A stretch of DNA of 64,000 nt from Heterobilharzia americana (lineage: Eukaryota > Platyhelminthes > Trematoda > Strigeidida > Schistosomatidae): positions 93,086,708 to 93,150,707 of the forward strand of contig OX104127.1 in the NCBI GenBank assembly GCA_944470555.2, given 5' to 3'. The notes under the pieces are model-generated. The model was not told the origin of the DNA and did no database searches. It saw only the letters and a program-made list of their open reading frames with translations. Of the stretch, positions 27,601 to 40,800 are shown one piece after another. A program made the position numbers and the translations under genes. Each line of letters begins with the position of its first letter. Within the stretch, counting starts at the first letter, position 1.

Positions 27601-30600
27601 GCTTCAGATTTCTCCCGTTGATGGTGATTGGTGCTTGTTGTTGTTGTTGGTCGAGTATCTTGATGACCTCTGTCTTCTCTACATTGGCTTGAAGTGCCGT
27701 CTTCCTTCTCTGCCTCTCCTCACCTCTTCTGCCAACTTGTTAGTTTGTTGGGTTTCGCCTGTAGAATTTTGAGTTTGTGCGATATGACACTAGACATAAA
27801 TCATCATCATCATCGTCATCGGTGGCGGTGAAATCGAAATCTTTTTCTGATGTGTTTTAATCGATCCAGTCAGGTTATGGCCACCTTCTCGCTCCTCACA
27901 GTTGTGTGTTGCATGATGCAGTCCAGTCCAGTCTAGACGAGTCCATTTGAGTCGACGGCAATCAGGAATATGATCGGTAATCGTAGGTGGCTAGCTTGTC
28001 TTACTCCTGTCTTCACTTCCACTCGAAAGGGATTACTGAGCTTTCCATTGTATTGTGAATCAGTTGGCACGTTGCATCCTGATATAGGTGTTGAATGAGG
28101 TTGATAGTGGATTGTGGCACTGAGACCGTAGTGTTGAAGTAGCTGTCTGTTAAATTACTTGTCGTTGGAAGCTGTCGTATGCCTTTTCAAAGTGGATGAA
28201 GTTGAGGTGAGGTATAGAGTTGATTGGTATTCTATTCTGTGTTCTATGACGATGATGATGATGCGTGGCGTAGCGTAGCATTTGAATTTGTTCAGTACAT
28301 GATTTGTTTTTCGTGAAACCAGCCAGCCAGTCGGCCAGCCAGGGAGTTTTTGTTGTCGTTTTGAATCGAGAGTATATTTTCGTCTCTCCAGGATGATGTG
28401 TCTTAATATTTAGCTTTGGGTGGACAGTGACAAGAGGATGATTCCGCGCCAGTTTTTGGAAATACTTACGTCTCCTTTGTTTGGGACTTTCGCAAGGTAG
28501 CCATCCTTGCAATCTGCAGGTATCTTTCCTTCTGCAATACGTCATATAACTTAGTAACGTAATATTGCTGCACTACGTAATCCTCTTTTCTTCGATCTCC
28601 TGATTGAGGTTGTTTGTGATTATTTTTGGAACTCAAAACGTTGATTTGAACCTTACTGCTGTCGACAAACTTGGTCGGTCCCTCGTCTGTATGGTCTATT
28701 TAAAGTGCAGAGAGATTGTGTTCCAATTCATCTGATACTAAACATGACTAGTTGTCACTCAATTTGAAATTGATTTAGTGAGATACTTGAACCTGGTAAG
28801 AATGAAATTCCGAACCCTGATAGATACAATCTTATGATGATAATCAAAATGTAACAAACTGTGTAAAGCTATCCATGTTTAGATAAGAAGTTCCATAGTG
28901 TATCAAAATACTCAAAAAATCAAATGGTATCGAGAAAAGAATAGAAGAAGAAATGAATTTACGTGATATAAAAAGTAAACAGAGATCACGTAAACTAGAA
29001 ATGAAGATTATAAAAGGAAAGAGGACAAAAATTGTCGTTTTTAAACCCACAAGTCTAAATTCATCGTTTTGTTTGTTAGAGCTCAGTTGACGCAAAGAAT
29101 ATGACGGTGTACGATGCTTAAGTTTTTAAAAACTTAATTAATGACTTGATCTATCAGGTTTCTCGAAACTTAATGATCAGTATTGTTAAAGTGAATGATC
29201 TTAACAACTTCTACAGATCCAAAAAGTGTACGAGTTTGCAGTTGTTCCACTTCAAGAATGAAATATCCACTGGATATAATACTGTTTTAAATCCGTAGTT
29301 ACCATATGAGATAATGAGGTAGAATCTTACCAAGTCGTTGAATATAAGACTGTCAAGTTTCTCTTTTAAACCCAGATTTTGCTTTGTTCAAATCAAACAG
29401 TTATAAATGATGATGTAGTTTATAAAACAACTGAAGTATTATATAGTCCGAGTACTAATGGAATCATACAGGTATACATGCCACTTAAGAGTCTTAGTCC
29501 TGAATGATGACTTATTTATCCGTAGTACCTTCTTTTATCATCTCTAAAAAATTTATGATCCCCAATAGCTTCATTATGATGAGAAGAAAGCATTGGTCCT
29601 TTGCCATCAACGGGAATTTTATGAAGGTTGTATTTATCTTTGGGAGAAACAAAAGCTGTGAGTTGACATTTTTATTTCCCGACTAACTTTACGCTTATTT
29701 CTTCAATTGATATTTCTAAGTCGTTTTCTCCATTTCACTTTATTTTAGATATGATCAAATGCTTGCTCATTACATTAAACGGGATATGAATAGTGAAATA
29801 TTAAACGTGTGTGAAAAATATGGGTATGTCTATTTATATCTGTTAATTGCTCCTTCTGGCTAAATTAGGTGTATTTATACAGAATCTACTCAGCAGTTAA
29901 ATGCACTTTCGTGCAGTAGACAATGAGTCAAATCTATTGTGTAAAGATTAGTTATCATTCCTGCCTTTCCAGACCTCTGTAGTTGTACCGGGGTTCGAAC
30001 CCGTAACGCATTGATCGGAAGTCGAGCGCGTAGACCAGTGAGTCACAGCTTCACGTAGGTTTTCCTACAAGTTTGTTTCGTAAAATCTTGACTAAGTATT
30101 CTAGTAAGTGAATTGCCTGAGATTTTGTTCATAGACTTGGATCACACCGTTCCTATTTCTCTTTAAAACTTGGTTCGCAATACACCATACAAGCCTTTTC
30201 TTACTTATTCTGTTTTACTCACCTGTTAGCAGAATTTCAGTATATCTGTCCCTTCTGTTGATTCATGACAAGACTATAATATTTTATCACTTATTTGGAT
30301 ATAATTGACTTGGTTATGGCCTGCAGTAAAATCCGGGACGCGCGTTTTCCTTTATTTAGGACCATTCATGCCCAAACCCAATGATTGATATTGTTTCCAC
30401 TGAGACTCAAATCTGGTACCCATCGCTTCAAACAAGATCAATCACTGAGGTGAAGGTACACCCAGCTGACGAGTCTTTAATAGGAAGAGACGTGTGTCCT
30501 GGATCTCACTGCTAGCCACAACCAGGTCACTTATCACAATAAATATTCAAGCAATATCGAGGCATCCGCATAAAATACTATATGCCCATCGACGTCGATC

Positions 30601-31771
30601 ACTTCAATCCACTATAACAATGGAGGATTACAAGTATCAACAAATAGTAACATTCGGATCTATTTTGCGAGGCTAGTTAGCAGCAAAGCTTCTAACTCAA
30701 AACCTCATGTGAACATACAAAAGGAACAGGTCTGAATCATCGAGAGCATTTATCATTTCATTAATCAATCGTAGCAAATCATAACAAATAAGTATGTATA
30801 CAAGGGTTTGGTTCTAACCAAAATCGAGTAAAGTTAACTGATGGAGAAGTAAATAGCTCTGAAAATTCCAAAGAAATAAACTACCAGTCATAGCGTTGAA
30901 AAATTATAGAAGAAGACAAAGAATTCAAATCTAGAATAAATAAAATTAGACGATTGAGGCGAATATTGAAATTTCTTATCAGTTGCACCGGTCACGTTGT
31001 TTTTAGGGTTTCGAAAAATTTATCTTCTCTGTGCAATGAAATTCATTAATTAATCTTTTAGTTCTGTTACAACATGATGACTGGAACTGAAGTAAGATCC
31101 CGGCATTTAAAGGATAAAAAGAATTCGTTTACACCTAAATTGTACAAGAAAATGTATGTAATTTTATAAGAAATCTATGAAGAATAAAAGGTAACTAAAC
31201 GTCATTCGCTAGTCAACTAATATAATCCCTGGCTGTCAGTCTTGTTCGCTAACTGTTATGTCAAATTTATACAAGATGGTATAGTCAGATAATGCTGAAT
31301 ACATGCTATGTATGCAGCTTCCAGAACGCCTATAATAAGTTTAATATTTGCAGTAGTTTGTCAAAAATGGTAGCAACAAACAAAGTTTGATATCACTTTT
31401 AGCATTTAAAAAGTTGGGGTTAACGATTGGATTACTTTGTTTTGAGCTATAGATACCCAGGATAACAATGTAAATGACAATGAGCTCTGTACTACTGTGC
31501 ATCGATTCGACCAACTATCCTTTTGTGTGAAGTACTACATAAATACTCACAAATAGCGTATACCTTTGTTAGAGTAAAGCTTCGACGAGAAAATCGCAGC
31601 TGAGTTTCTTCTTTCACTGCACTTTTAAACAGAAAAAAGTGTGAATTAACAGTATATTACTCCAAATGCGTTTGGGGAATAGCTTTTATTATCAGCTTTT
31701 ATCTTCAGTACTCTATCGAAAGCTACTTGAGGGCCCAGTTGAGAATGATCTTGAAGAAAAACGGGATTTAA

Positions 31772-31810
<39 letters not shown>

Positions 31811-34800
31811 CGTGGCTAGCGGAGCAATCCAGGACGTACGTTTTTTCGAAATATAAATAAATATTTAGGAAATTTTGAAGCATCCACATAGGAGCTCATA
31901 TGTCAACAGAGGTCGAAGAATTCGATCCAGCATAACAATGGAGAATTTCAAGTAAATCAACAAAGAGTTATGACATACTTCTCGGTTATATTCTTCAAAA
32001 TATGTGAGATATGATTAAAATTTTTCTACCAATGTTGAGATGACTGTAGTTATGTTTCACTATCTTAACGAAATATTTTTCCCGCCGGCACTTTATTTTC
32101 GGTCGAATATTTAAAACATGAAGGTAGTAGGTAACTTTTTCATTTGTTAGTCTTGATGTCTTATTGAGAACAACATTGCTGATTGGAAGGCGAAGGTACA
32201 TTCAGCTAATGAGTCCTATGTTGGAAGAAACACTTGTCATAGATTCCACTGCTAGCCAATATCTGTCATGAATATGTTTCATTTAATGTTCAAATTCACC
32301 AAAAGTTCACACTTGTAACTTTTTGAGTGTTGGAAATGTGGTACTTTTATCTTACAGCGACGAAATCATGTTTTGAAACACTTGACTGAACTTTAGTAGA
32401 TAATACTTTAGTCGATTATAACACTGATAATAAATATTCAATGCTGTTTCTTTGTATATAGTATGGAATCTATTAGCGCATGTCACCTTGTGATTTAGTG
32501 TAACTTTTATTACGATTTTTTCAATGTTACACCCATTATATCGACTTTAGTACAGTGTAACCCTAATGGGAAACGACGACTCGGACGTCCAAGGGTGACA
32601 TGGAGGAGATTGTGTGAAAGCTTCTGGGCAGCCGTAGAGCCAGGTTCATAAGACTGCTGAGAACAGAGTGAAATGGCGACGTGTTTTTGAAGCCCTATGC
32701 TTCACTAGGAACCCAAGGGACAAGTAACAATAATAATAATAATAACAATAATAATATACGCACAACCCAACACTGCGAAACTTTCAACTGCTGAGAAAAT
32801 GATTTTGTCCGATAATCTCGACTTTTTACCAATAATATGTGTGAAGAGGTTCAATTTTTTAAGACTTAAAGAAATTATTCAACTCTACTCATTCTATTTT
32901 GTTGCTTACAGTTTATTTCTTTCTTGATGACTACAAAAGCATTAACGTATTTTCTCATCCACTTCTCTAGTAATCAAATGCCAAATTTATGGCTTACTGC
33001 TTTGGTTTATTATGCGCATAAACCTGAACATTCAGATATTCTGAGACATGTTGTAGACCGTGAGTTTTATTATCTTCATTTTCTTAGTTTGCTTTTTTTC
33101 TAAATAACCTTGATCTCTTGTTTGTACTGTGTTGTCTGAACTGTCTTTTCTAGACAGCGAAAGCTTCATGGCGTTCTCATTTTCAAGTTGAACACAGAGT
33201 CCTTGTATGGTAGTCACGCTATATCGCGAATCCAAAAAAGTAGGAAACTATGAAACCATTTAACTCCGACCCTGTAACGTAATTTTTAACACGTTTGCCG
33301 TAAAATCCGATAATCCTGAATTCTATCCCTACCTGGGTCATGCGTGCATACTGCTGATGAGTCCTATACTGGGACGAAACAGCTGTCCAGTGCTCTCAGG
33401 TTTTCAATGATTCCCTAATTGGTGTCACTCCGTGATGAATGCTACCTCTATACTAATTGTTCTGTTCGAAATGGTGTAATCCATCCCTAGTCTTTTCATC
33501 TTTCCTTATCAATTTGTTACCACCTTCCAAGCTAATCTCAGTTCTGTGTGACATAAGTATGTGTTGCCATGCCTCATTCAATATCTTAGTCTGTATTATG
33601 TTTGAATGCATTCCCTTATTGAATATAACAGTATATTAAATTATGTATATACAGCAAGAAGCTGACGAATCCTACTGAAATCTATGAATTCAATAAATCC
33701 TGCTTTAATTATGTTTTTTGCTTGTTTCAGACTTGTATCGAAAAACAAATGTTTTCAATTCCTTAATAATTTCTCTTCATAAAATTTGATCACTGTGTGA
33801 TATTAGTTATAATCAAATTGATTCATGATAACTTAGTCTATCGCATCATAGTTCTTTTGATTATTTGACAGTTTATTACAATTCTTTACTGTCTTGGATT
33901 CCTCTTCTAGCCATAGTCAGGTGAAATGTTCCTTTTTTTGATATTCTTTTTCATTATAGAAGTGGATAGCCTAAATTTGGCATCACCTCTTGTTGTTTTA
34001 CAAATATTATCTGATGGTGACCCTGAACAGTGTTGTAATATTGGAACAATTCGTGTAAGTTTCACCCTATAGTTTTGTTTATTTCATATTTCATTACGTA
34101 TTACTTAATGTTGACTCACATTGCTGCTTTCTACCTAGTTACCAATTATCTGTTAGATTATTTACATTCAATCAGGTGTTGTAGGTGATGGATATAACAT
34201 AATGTGATACTCAAACATTTTAATCTTTATGCATTGATGCTGTTGTGCTTAGATTTTACTCTCTCTCTCTCTCTGCTTGTACTTCTGTCTGTGGTTATCT
34301 TTTATGCTTAGGAATATCTTCTTCGTCATTTGGAAGCTGGTAGTAATCAAATTAATATTATGAAAAATGAAGTTGATCGTCTTCGCAAAGAAACAATGCA
34401 TAACCGTGAAGTTGTGCGTAAATTGAACAGTCAGTAAGTTTATTATTTGATATAATCTAATCATATTTGAATTTTACTGTTGAAAAAGTGAAAATTAACA
34501 GCTAGATGTTTATATAGCTGACTAAGTTGATAGATGTTTCCTGTAGTAGGTTACAAATCCGTTATCTACTGTGTGAAAGTCGACTACTTTGTGATAATGA
34601 TCTACAAATTTGTTAATGCGTATTTCGTAAAGTTCTACCCTAGTAAAACATTTATTGTTTTATCGACTATTTTAACCGTGAATTTGAATGGAATTCATCT
34701 GACCTATTTAGTTCTACTTGATACTTTTGTTGCATACTCATTCAGATATAAATATTCTTATTGAGTGATAAAAGCAGAAAGACATCAGCGAGCAAACTCT

Positions 34801-37796
34801 TTTTCATTGAAATCGTTTTCAACGGATGTACAATCGATAATTCTTATTGATATAAGAATCAACTCAATGACCCATAGCTGCTACCTTTCAGTACTGGTTA
34901 AAATTGTATATCACTATAACTCAACCAACTATGTTGGTCGAGCACCTGGTTCCTCGAGGCCCTACCATACCAGAAAAGCAAAACTAAGTAGACTGAGCTA
35001 AACAGAAAGGTACTTAGGTGATACCTTCGAAATTCCAGTCGAACGAGAAAATAATGGTGATCACTTGCTACAATCGTGCTCAGACAACTACTGACTTGTG
35101 ACGAGCAAAACTTCAGACATGAAGAGAAACATTGTTTGAATTGGTGGACACGGATACTGAAATAGTGACTGACGAGAAGTCTGCGCAATCAGTGTTGGGT
35201 AGTAAAGGTTAAAGAGATAAAAAGGACAGCAGAACTAGGTCAGCCTTTGGTGAAACCGTAGCGAAGAAGGATGTGCCTTCGTTTTATTTATATGGAAGGC
35301 ATGAGCAACTATTCAACTGGCCTCTATCTACTCTTGGGTTGCCTGCTCTCCAGTCAGGTCCTGGAAAAAACATTTAAACAGGGCCTCCAACAATTACAAA
35401 AGTTGTGAAAGCTGTATTGCCTGGTCACTAACGAGCAACCAATTTCATATTGTCTAATCCTGAACCCTGACCGAATTTTGTCAATCATTTCGCAATGTGG
35501 CCGCCGGGTTAGGAGGCTCACCGTTGCAGGGCACGAAACCTAGGTCCAGGGCTTCCTGCTTGTCTGGTACCCTTCGCTGAACCTCGAGATTACTCTTACG
35601 GTTATTCCATTTAACGTGAGCAATGTTACGAGGACACATGTGATCAAAGGCCCGTAACCCCTTCATGCCATCTACCTTCAACAGCCACATCTCACAGCCG
35701 TATAACAGAACACAAAGGACTAAAGTGCAGTGTACTCGTCCTTTGATAAGTAGTCGGGTATCTCAAAAGTCGGCGCCATAGGTAATGCAAGTTGGCAAAT
35801 ATCGAACTGGCCATCTGTATCCCAGCTGAGATTTCGTCAGTAGCCAGCCGTCCAGACTGATGCTACTCAAGTAAATGAAGTGGTCGACATATTCCAACAC
35901 CACTCCATATCAATAAACTTAAAGTACTTACAACAGACCACTCCTAGAGCATCATCTTACACGTGGCAGGTGCGAGAAGTATGCCAAACACACTTGATGC
36001 TTTTACATAATCCTGAATTTTGTCATCGTCTTCAGTTAGCAGAACAATATAATCTACTTACTTCAAATCAAGCACATACCCTCTGGGGAGTAGGTTAATC
36101 TTTTTGAAGTCAGAAGTAACTAATTTTAAGCACAAAAGTGCAGCTATAATGAAATTAAGCAGGAATAGTGGCCGTGGACTCCACTATTCGTCATCAATTT
36201 AGATGCAACTCTCTGTGAGCCCTTATATGCTGCGTGAGTTCAAGTAGAGAGCTTCGATAAGCAGTGTATACTTACTTGGTAATTTTTTTTACAGTCAGAC
36301 ACTGCCACAACACATCACGGCCAACAGAGTCGAATGCCGACTTCAGGCCAAAAAATGTGGCAAGTATCGGTTGCCGGTAAGTATCTCTGTGTTTCGAGAT
36401 CTGTCGAGTGGTGAAATTCTGATCGATGCAACTTCATCCAGGGGTTAAAACTGTCTGCTTTTTTCTAGTTTACTGTTCTGAAACTCCTGTCGGGCAACGC
36501 ATAACTGTGGGCCTAAGGATGTTGGACACAGTATTAGTCAAACTAATTTCGCTAAGATTGTCATCGGAAGACCTTTTTGTCTTATTATGAAATGGAATGA
36601 TAAGTGAAGCAGGCCTGTCTGACGGGACTATCTCCGATTCCTATGTAATATCTAGTTCCTCTGTGACTCTACTGATTATTTCTCTCCCTCGTTCTTAGAC
36701 GCTTCATTTGGCGAACCTCCAGATCCTGTTGCTTTTCGTCGTTCCAGGTTCGATACAGCCTTAATTACTGTGGGCCAATTGATATGAGCTTCATGGTGTT
36801 CTAGCCATCTTTCACACGAGGTTATCAAGGCTCCATAGTTTGGGGCAAAGTGTCACTGTCCATCGTCTTTTTCTTGCCAACAACCTTTATAAGCCTAAAT
36901 AATTCCTGGATATCACCTTATGCTGATTCCTTCTCCATTTGTCTTGCTTTCGTCACCCATCACCATTTCGGATCATTGTTTAAACTCTTATTTCATCTAC
37001 CTTTGAACTGCTTTCTTTCTTTATTGTGGTCAGGGCCAACTTTTATGAATCTTCTCAAATCAAACATTTCGGATAAGATCATTGATTTTCACTGACTGTT
37101 AAATATGTTTTACCAACCGTCTGTACCACTGTTTCTGCAGCAAAGTTAATGCCATTCCAGGTTTCCTCAGAATGAGCATTGCTTTCACGTTCAGATAAAT
37201 GCCCAGCTATCTCCTGTCTAAATGCTTACTTTATGTTTTCATATTCAAATCCATCACACATCGTCGTAGCTAAATATCACTTCTTGATTGGCTTTACAAT
37301 AGAGATGAAATCAAACTCAATGATACCATTCGTCAACGTATTCCTAACCAAAAGATATAATAAAACACTTAACGGATCTGTTTATTAAAAACCTGTGTAT
37401 GGTGGACAATTGACAAACTTTCACAATTATGTTTTCGTATGAGCCGAAAAAGAAATTTGATCCATTAGCTTCCCTTTCATATACGAAGAACTTATACTCC
37501 TGACACTTCAGAAGGCGAAATTCAGCTACTAAGAGCAGTTTTTATCAGAAATGGATACCCTAAAAGATTCATTGATAAAAGTCTGCAATTCAGCTCTACT
37601 CATCACTCTAGAATTAATATAGTTAGCAAAAACGTAGTTTTGAACTTGGAATTGGTTATAGCAGATGATTTGTTAAGCGCAAACCAATAAAGCCAGTTAA
37701 AAGAACATTCTATGCAGTCACTCCGCAAATTACGTATTATAGTTGTTCAATATTGAACGCGTGTGTGAATGAGAAATTCCCCGTACTAGTCACTTC

Positions 37797-37837
<41 letters not shown>

Positions 37838-40800
37838 TATATATTATATATATATAATATATATGAGTTCACATGTTCTTTTGGAGCTGGGTACATAGGG
37901 GGGTACTCAGAGATAAGTTGATCGGAATCTACCCTGACACCTTCCAGTATGCTTCATTAAAGGTCAACGCAGATTAATTAACTGCTCTAAACTACAACAT
38001 TTGATCGCGAATTGACATAGTTCCAGAAGATCCGTTTGCATTTGTCTACGAAGAGTGTGACAAGACGTTTATTTTACATTGCTGAGGTTCTACCAATTCA
38101 AAAATTGAAACCGGCATTGTATATCCAGAGGCAAATTCGCCATTCATTGTCCTTATTCACTTAATTTTTAAACTTGCCAATTTTTAATCCATACCGCCCT
38201 TTCAAATTTTCATGTTGTTACTAAGTAGACTTTCTTTTAGCTCAATTTTCTATTTTTTATTCCCTTCCACATTAAAATCTCTTTACTCGCTTTGTTAAGA
38301 ACTGGTCGCTGGTTCGAATCCAGCCTCTGTCCAGATTTTCATCTCACCTTCAATCACCACCCAGCATAAATAGTCTGTCAAGCTGCGGGTATCTCAGATA
38401 GTCAAATGATAGCTCTTGACTTCGACTCACTTAATTACTCGCCTTGTCAAATTTTTTCGTACTTCTTACGTAATTTGCAATCCCTAGGTTATTTTCTTGG
38501 TCAGTATCTACACTGGGTGATGATTGAAGATGAAATGAGAATTTATACCGCAGCGGAATTCGAACCAGCTACCACCAGGTTTCCGACTCGATGCTCCACC
38601 GACTGAGCTACGAGACCTGTCTGCTGACCAAATTTTCATTTCACTTCAATCATCTGTCTGTTGAAAATTATTGACTAAGAAATGTTGACACATTTTCACC
38701 TCTAAACATGCACACTAATTCATATTTAAATATGGTTGTACAACTTTTGAGAATGATTTCGCTGAAAGCAAATATGTTCACTGAAGTTTTTCCTTATTCA
38801 GATATACCTTACAGTTAGTATACGAATTTGTGCATGATGATTCAGGTAACGTGACATATTCTGGGTTACTTCTCAACATAAACATCATTTACGTTTGTCG
38901 ATGCTACAGCATGTCGTGAAGAATCTATTTTCAGAGTGTATAGTAGAAGATGAGTTACTCAATTCTTGACTATCCGGTCATGCATTCTTACTCATACCGC
39001 TTACTTTGGTGCAAGTAAGCAGTTGTCCCTGATATTTTAGGTCTCGTTCATATCCTGCGTGAGTGTGTACATAAATTTGTTAACGATAAAGACGCTGACC
39101 AAATACAAGGTCATATGAACGCGTTGAACAGAAATCTAATTATGTTTGACTGGCATTCGTTTTGCACGTGTCAAATGTAAGATGATGCTCCAGGAGTGTT
39201 CTGCTGAAAGTACTCCCACTTTAATGATAAAGAATGAAGTGATGGAGTATGTCAACAACTTCATTTACTTGCGAAGTTGCATCAGTTTGAATGGACTGGT
39301 TACTAATGAAATCTCATCTCGGATATAGATGGCCCTTTTGGGATTTGCCAACTTGCGTCATCTATAGTGGCGACTGGCAGGATATCCGACTATCTATCAA
39401 AGGACTAATATACTACACTGTAGTTTGTTCTGTCCTGTTATACGGCTATGAGACATGGCTGTTGAAGGTAGATGAAATGAAGCGGTTAGACGTTTTTGAT
39501 CACAGATGTCTTCGTAGCGTCGTTCGTGTCCTATGGAATCCCTATATGAGTAGTGCTGAGGTTAGGCGATGAGTACTAGATAAGATAGGCAGGTAGATTG
39601 GTGAAGTTGTGAACCTTTATGGAATGAGGTGACTTTGACATTTACTGCTCACGCCAAGCCACCAACTACCTTAATGCACCATGCTTGGAAAATTTGGATT
39701 AGATTAGAAGAGGGTTCAGGTTGGCTGACTAGACCAAGATATTGTACCAGTTGATGAAGTCTCTTATTGTTGATCTGAATCATATGGACAGATGTAGACT
39801 GCCTGATTGGGTTCGCCGAGACAAAAAGGAACCAGTGATTGAGAACTCTTGATGACATAGCTGAAAACTGGTCATAGTGGCACAGATGTAATTCGCTTAT
39901 TGGCATCTTCAACAGCCTGATCATTTGCACTGACCTTTATCTTCATTTTGCTTATTCTCTCACACTACTTTATCTACTTTTCTATCCACCTGCTTTTTGT
40001 TTACCACTGTGAACTGTGGCAACTTGAGTCGATTCACCTATGTGCAAGTTTCTACGTTCATTTCATTAGTCAGATTTTGTAATTATCTAATGTATTATTA
40101 GTTTTATTATGTTTATTATATTTTAAGTGATAGCATACTAGAAGTGTATACTATTAATTTCTATGAACTGATCTTTGTTTTTACTTCAACTAACTGTAAT
40201 TTTATACTCTAAACATTGTTCACTTGAATTTACGTTGAAAAAATATTTTTGTTCATATATTTTTCTGATAAATCACTGATGTGTTTTTTTTCATATTTTA
40301 ACGTTTCAGGGTAAAAATATTCCAACAACAAAAATGCGTATTATGTCACCAAAGTCTTGATCCTCCATCAATTCACTTTTTATGTGACCATTCGTATCAT
40401 AAAGTGTAAGTTATCTACTTTAACTTTGCCTCGTCGAATTCATTTTAATAGTTAATATAAGAGTAGAACTTGGGCCCAATGGTGGTGTATAATTCCATAT
40501 TAGACTATTTGATATTTCACATATTGATACGGCTTTTATTTACTGGATAATTGAATCCAGAACGCGTGTTTCTACCTAATTGGGATACCTAGTTAGGGAT
40601 GGTGTTCTCACTGATACTCGAACCTAACACCTATCGCTTTAAATGCTAAAGCGTTATCTATGAGGCCAATGAAACACAGTGAATGTAGTTTACTTGGCGG
40701 CTAGCAACGTAGTCTAGGACGCGCGTTTCCAGTAAGTAATGGCTTTTCATTGTGTGAGCTATTCAGTCACGAATGTCAAGTAGAATCATCCGTATGTTGT

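Noticed and set aside
32590..32760. Possible exon encoding an Arg/Trp-rich peptide
   Set aside because: It is the conserved C-terminus of an RTE element followed by its TAA tail.
34898..35188. 96-codon minus-strand frame in the intron after exon 13
   Set aside because: No family resemblance and no supporting splice context.
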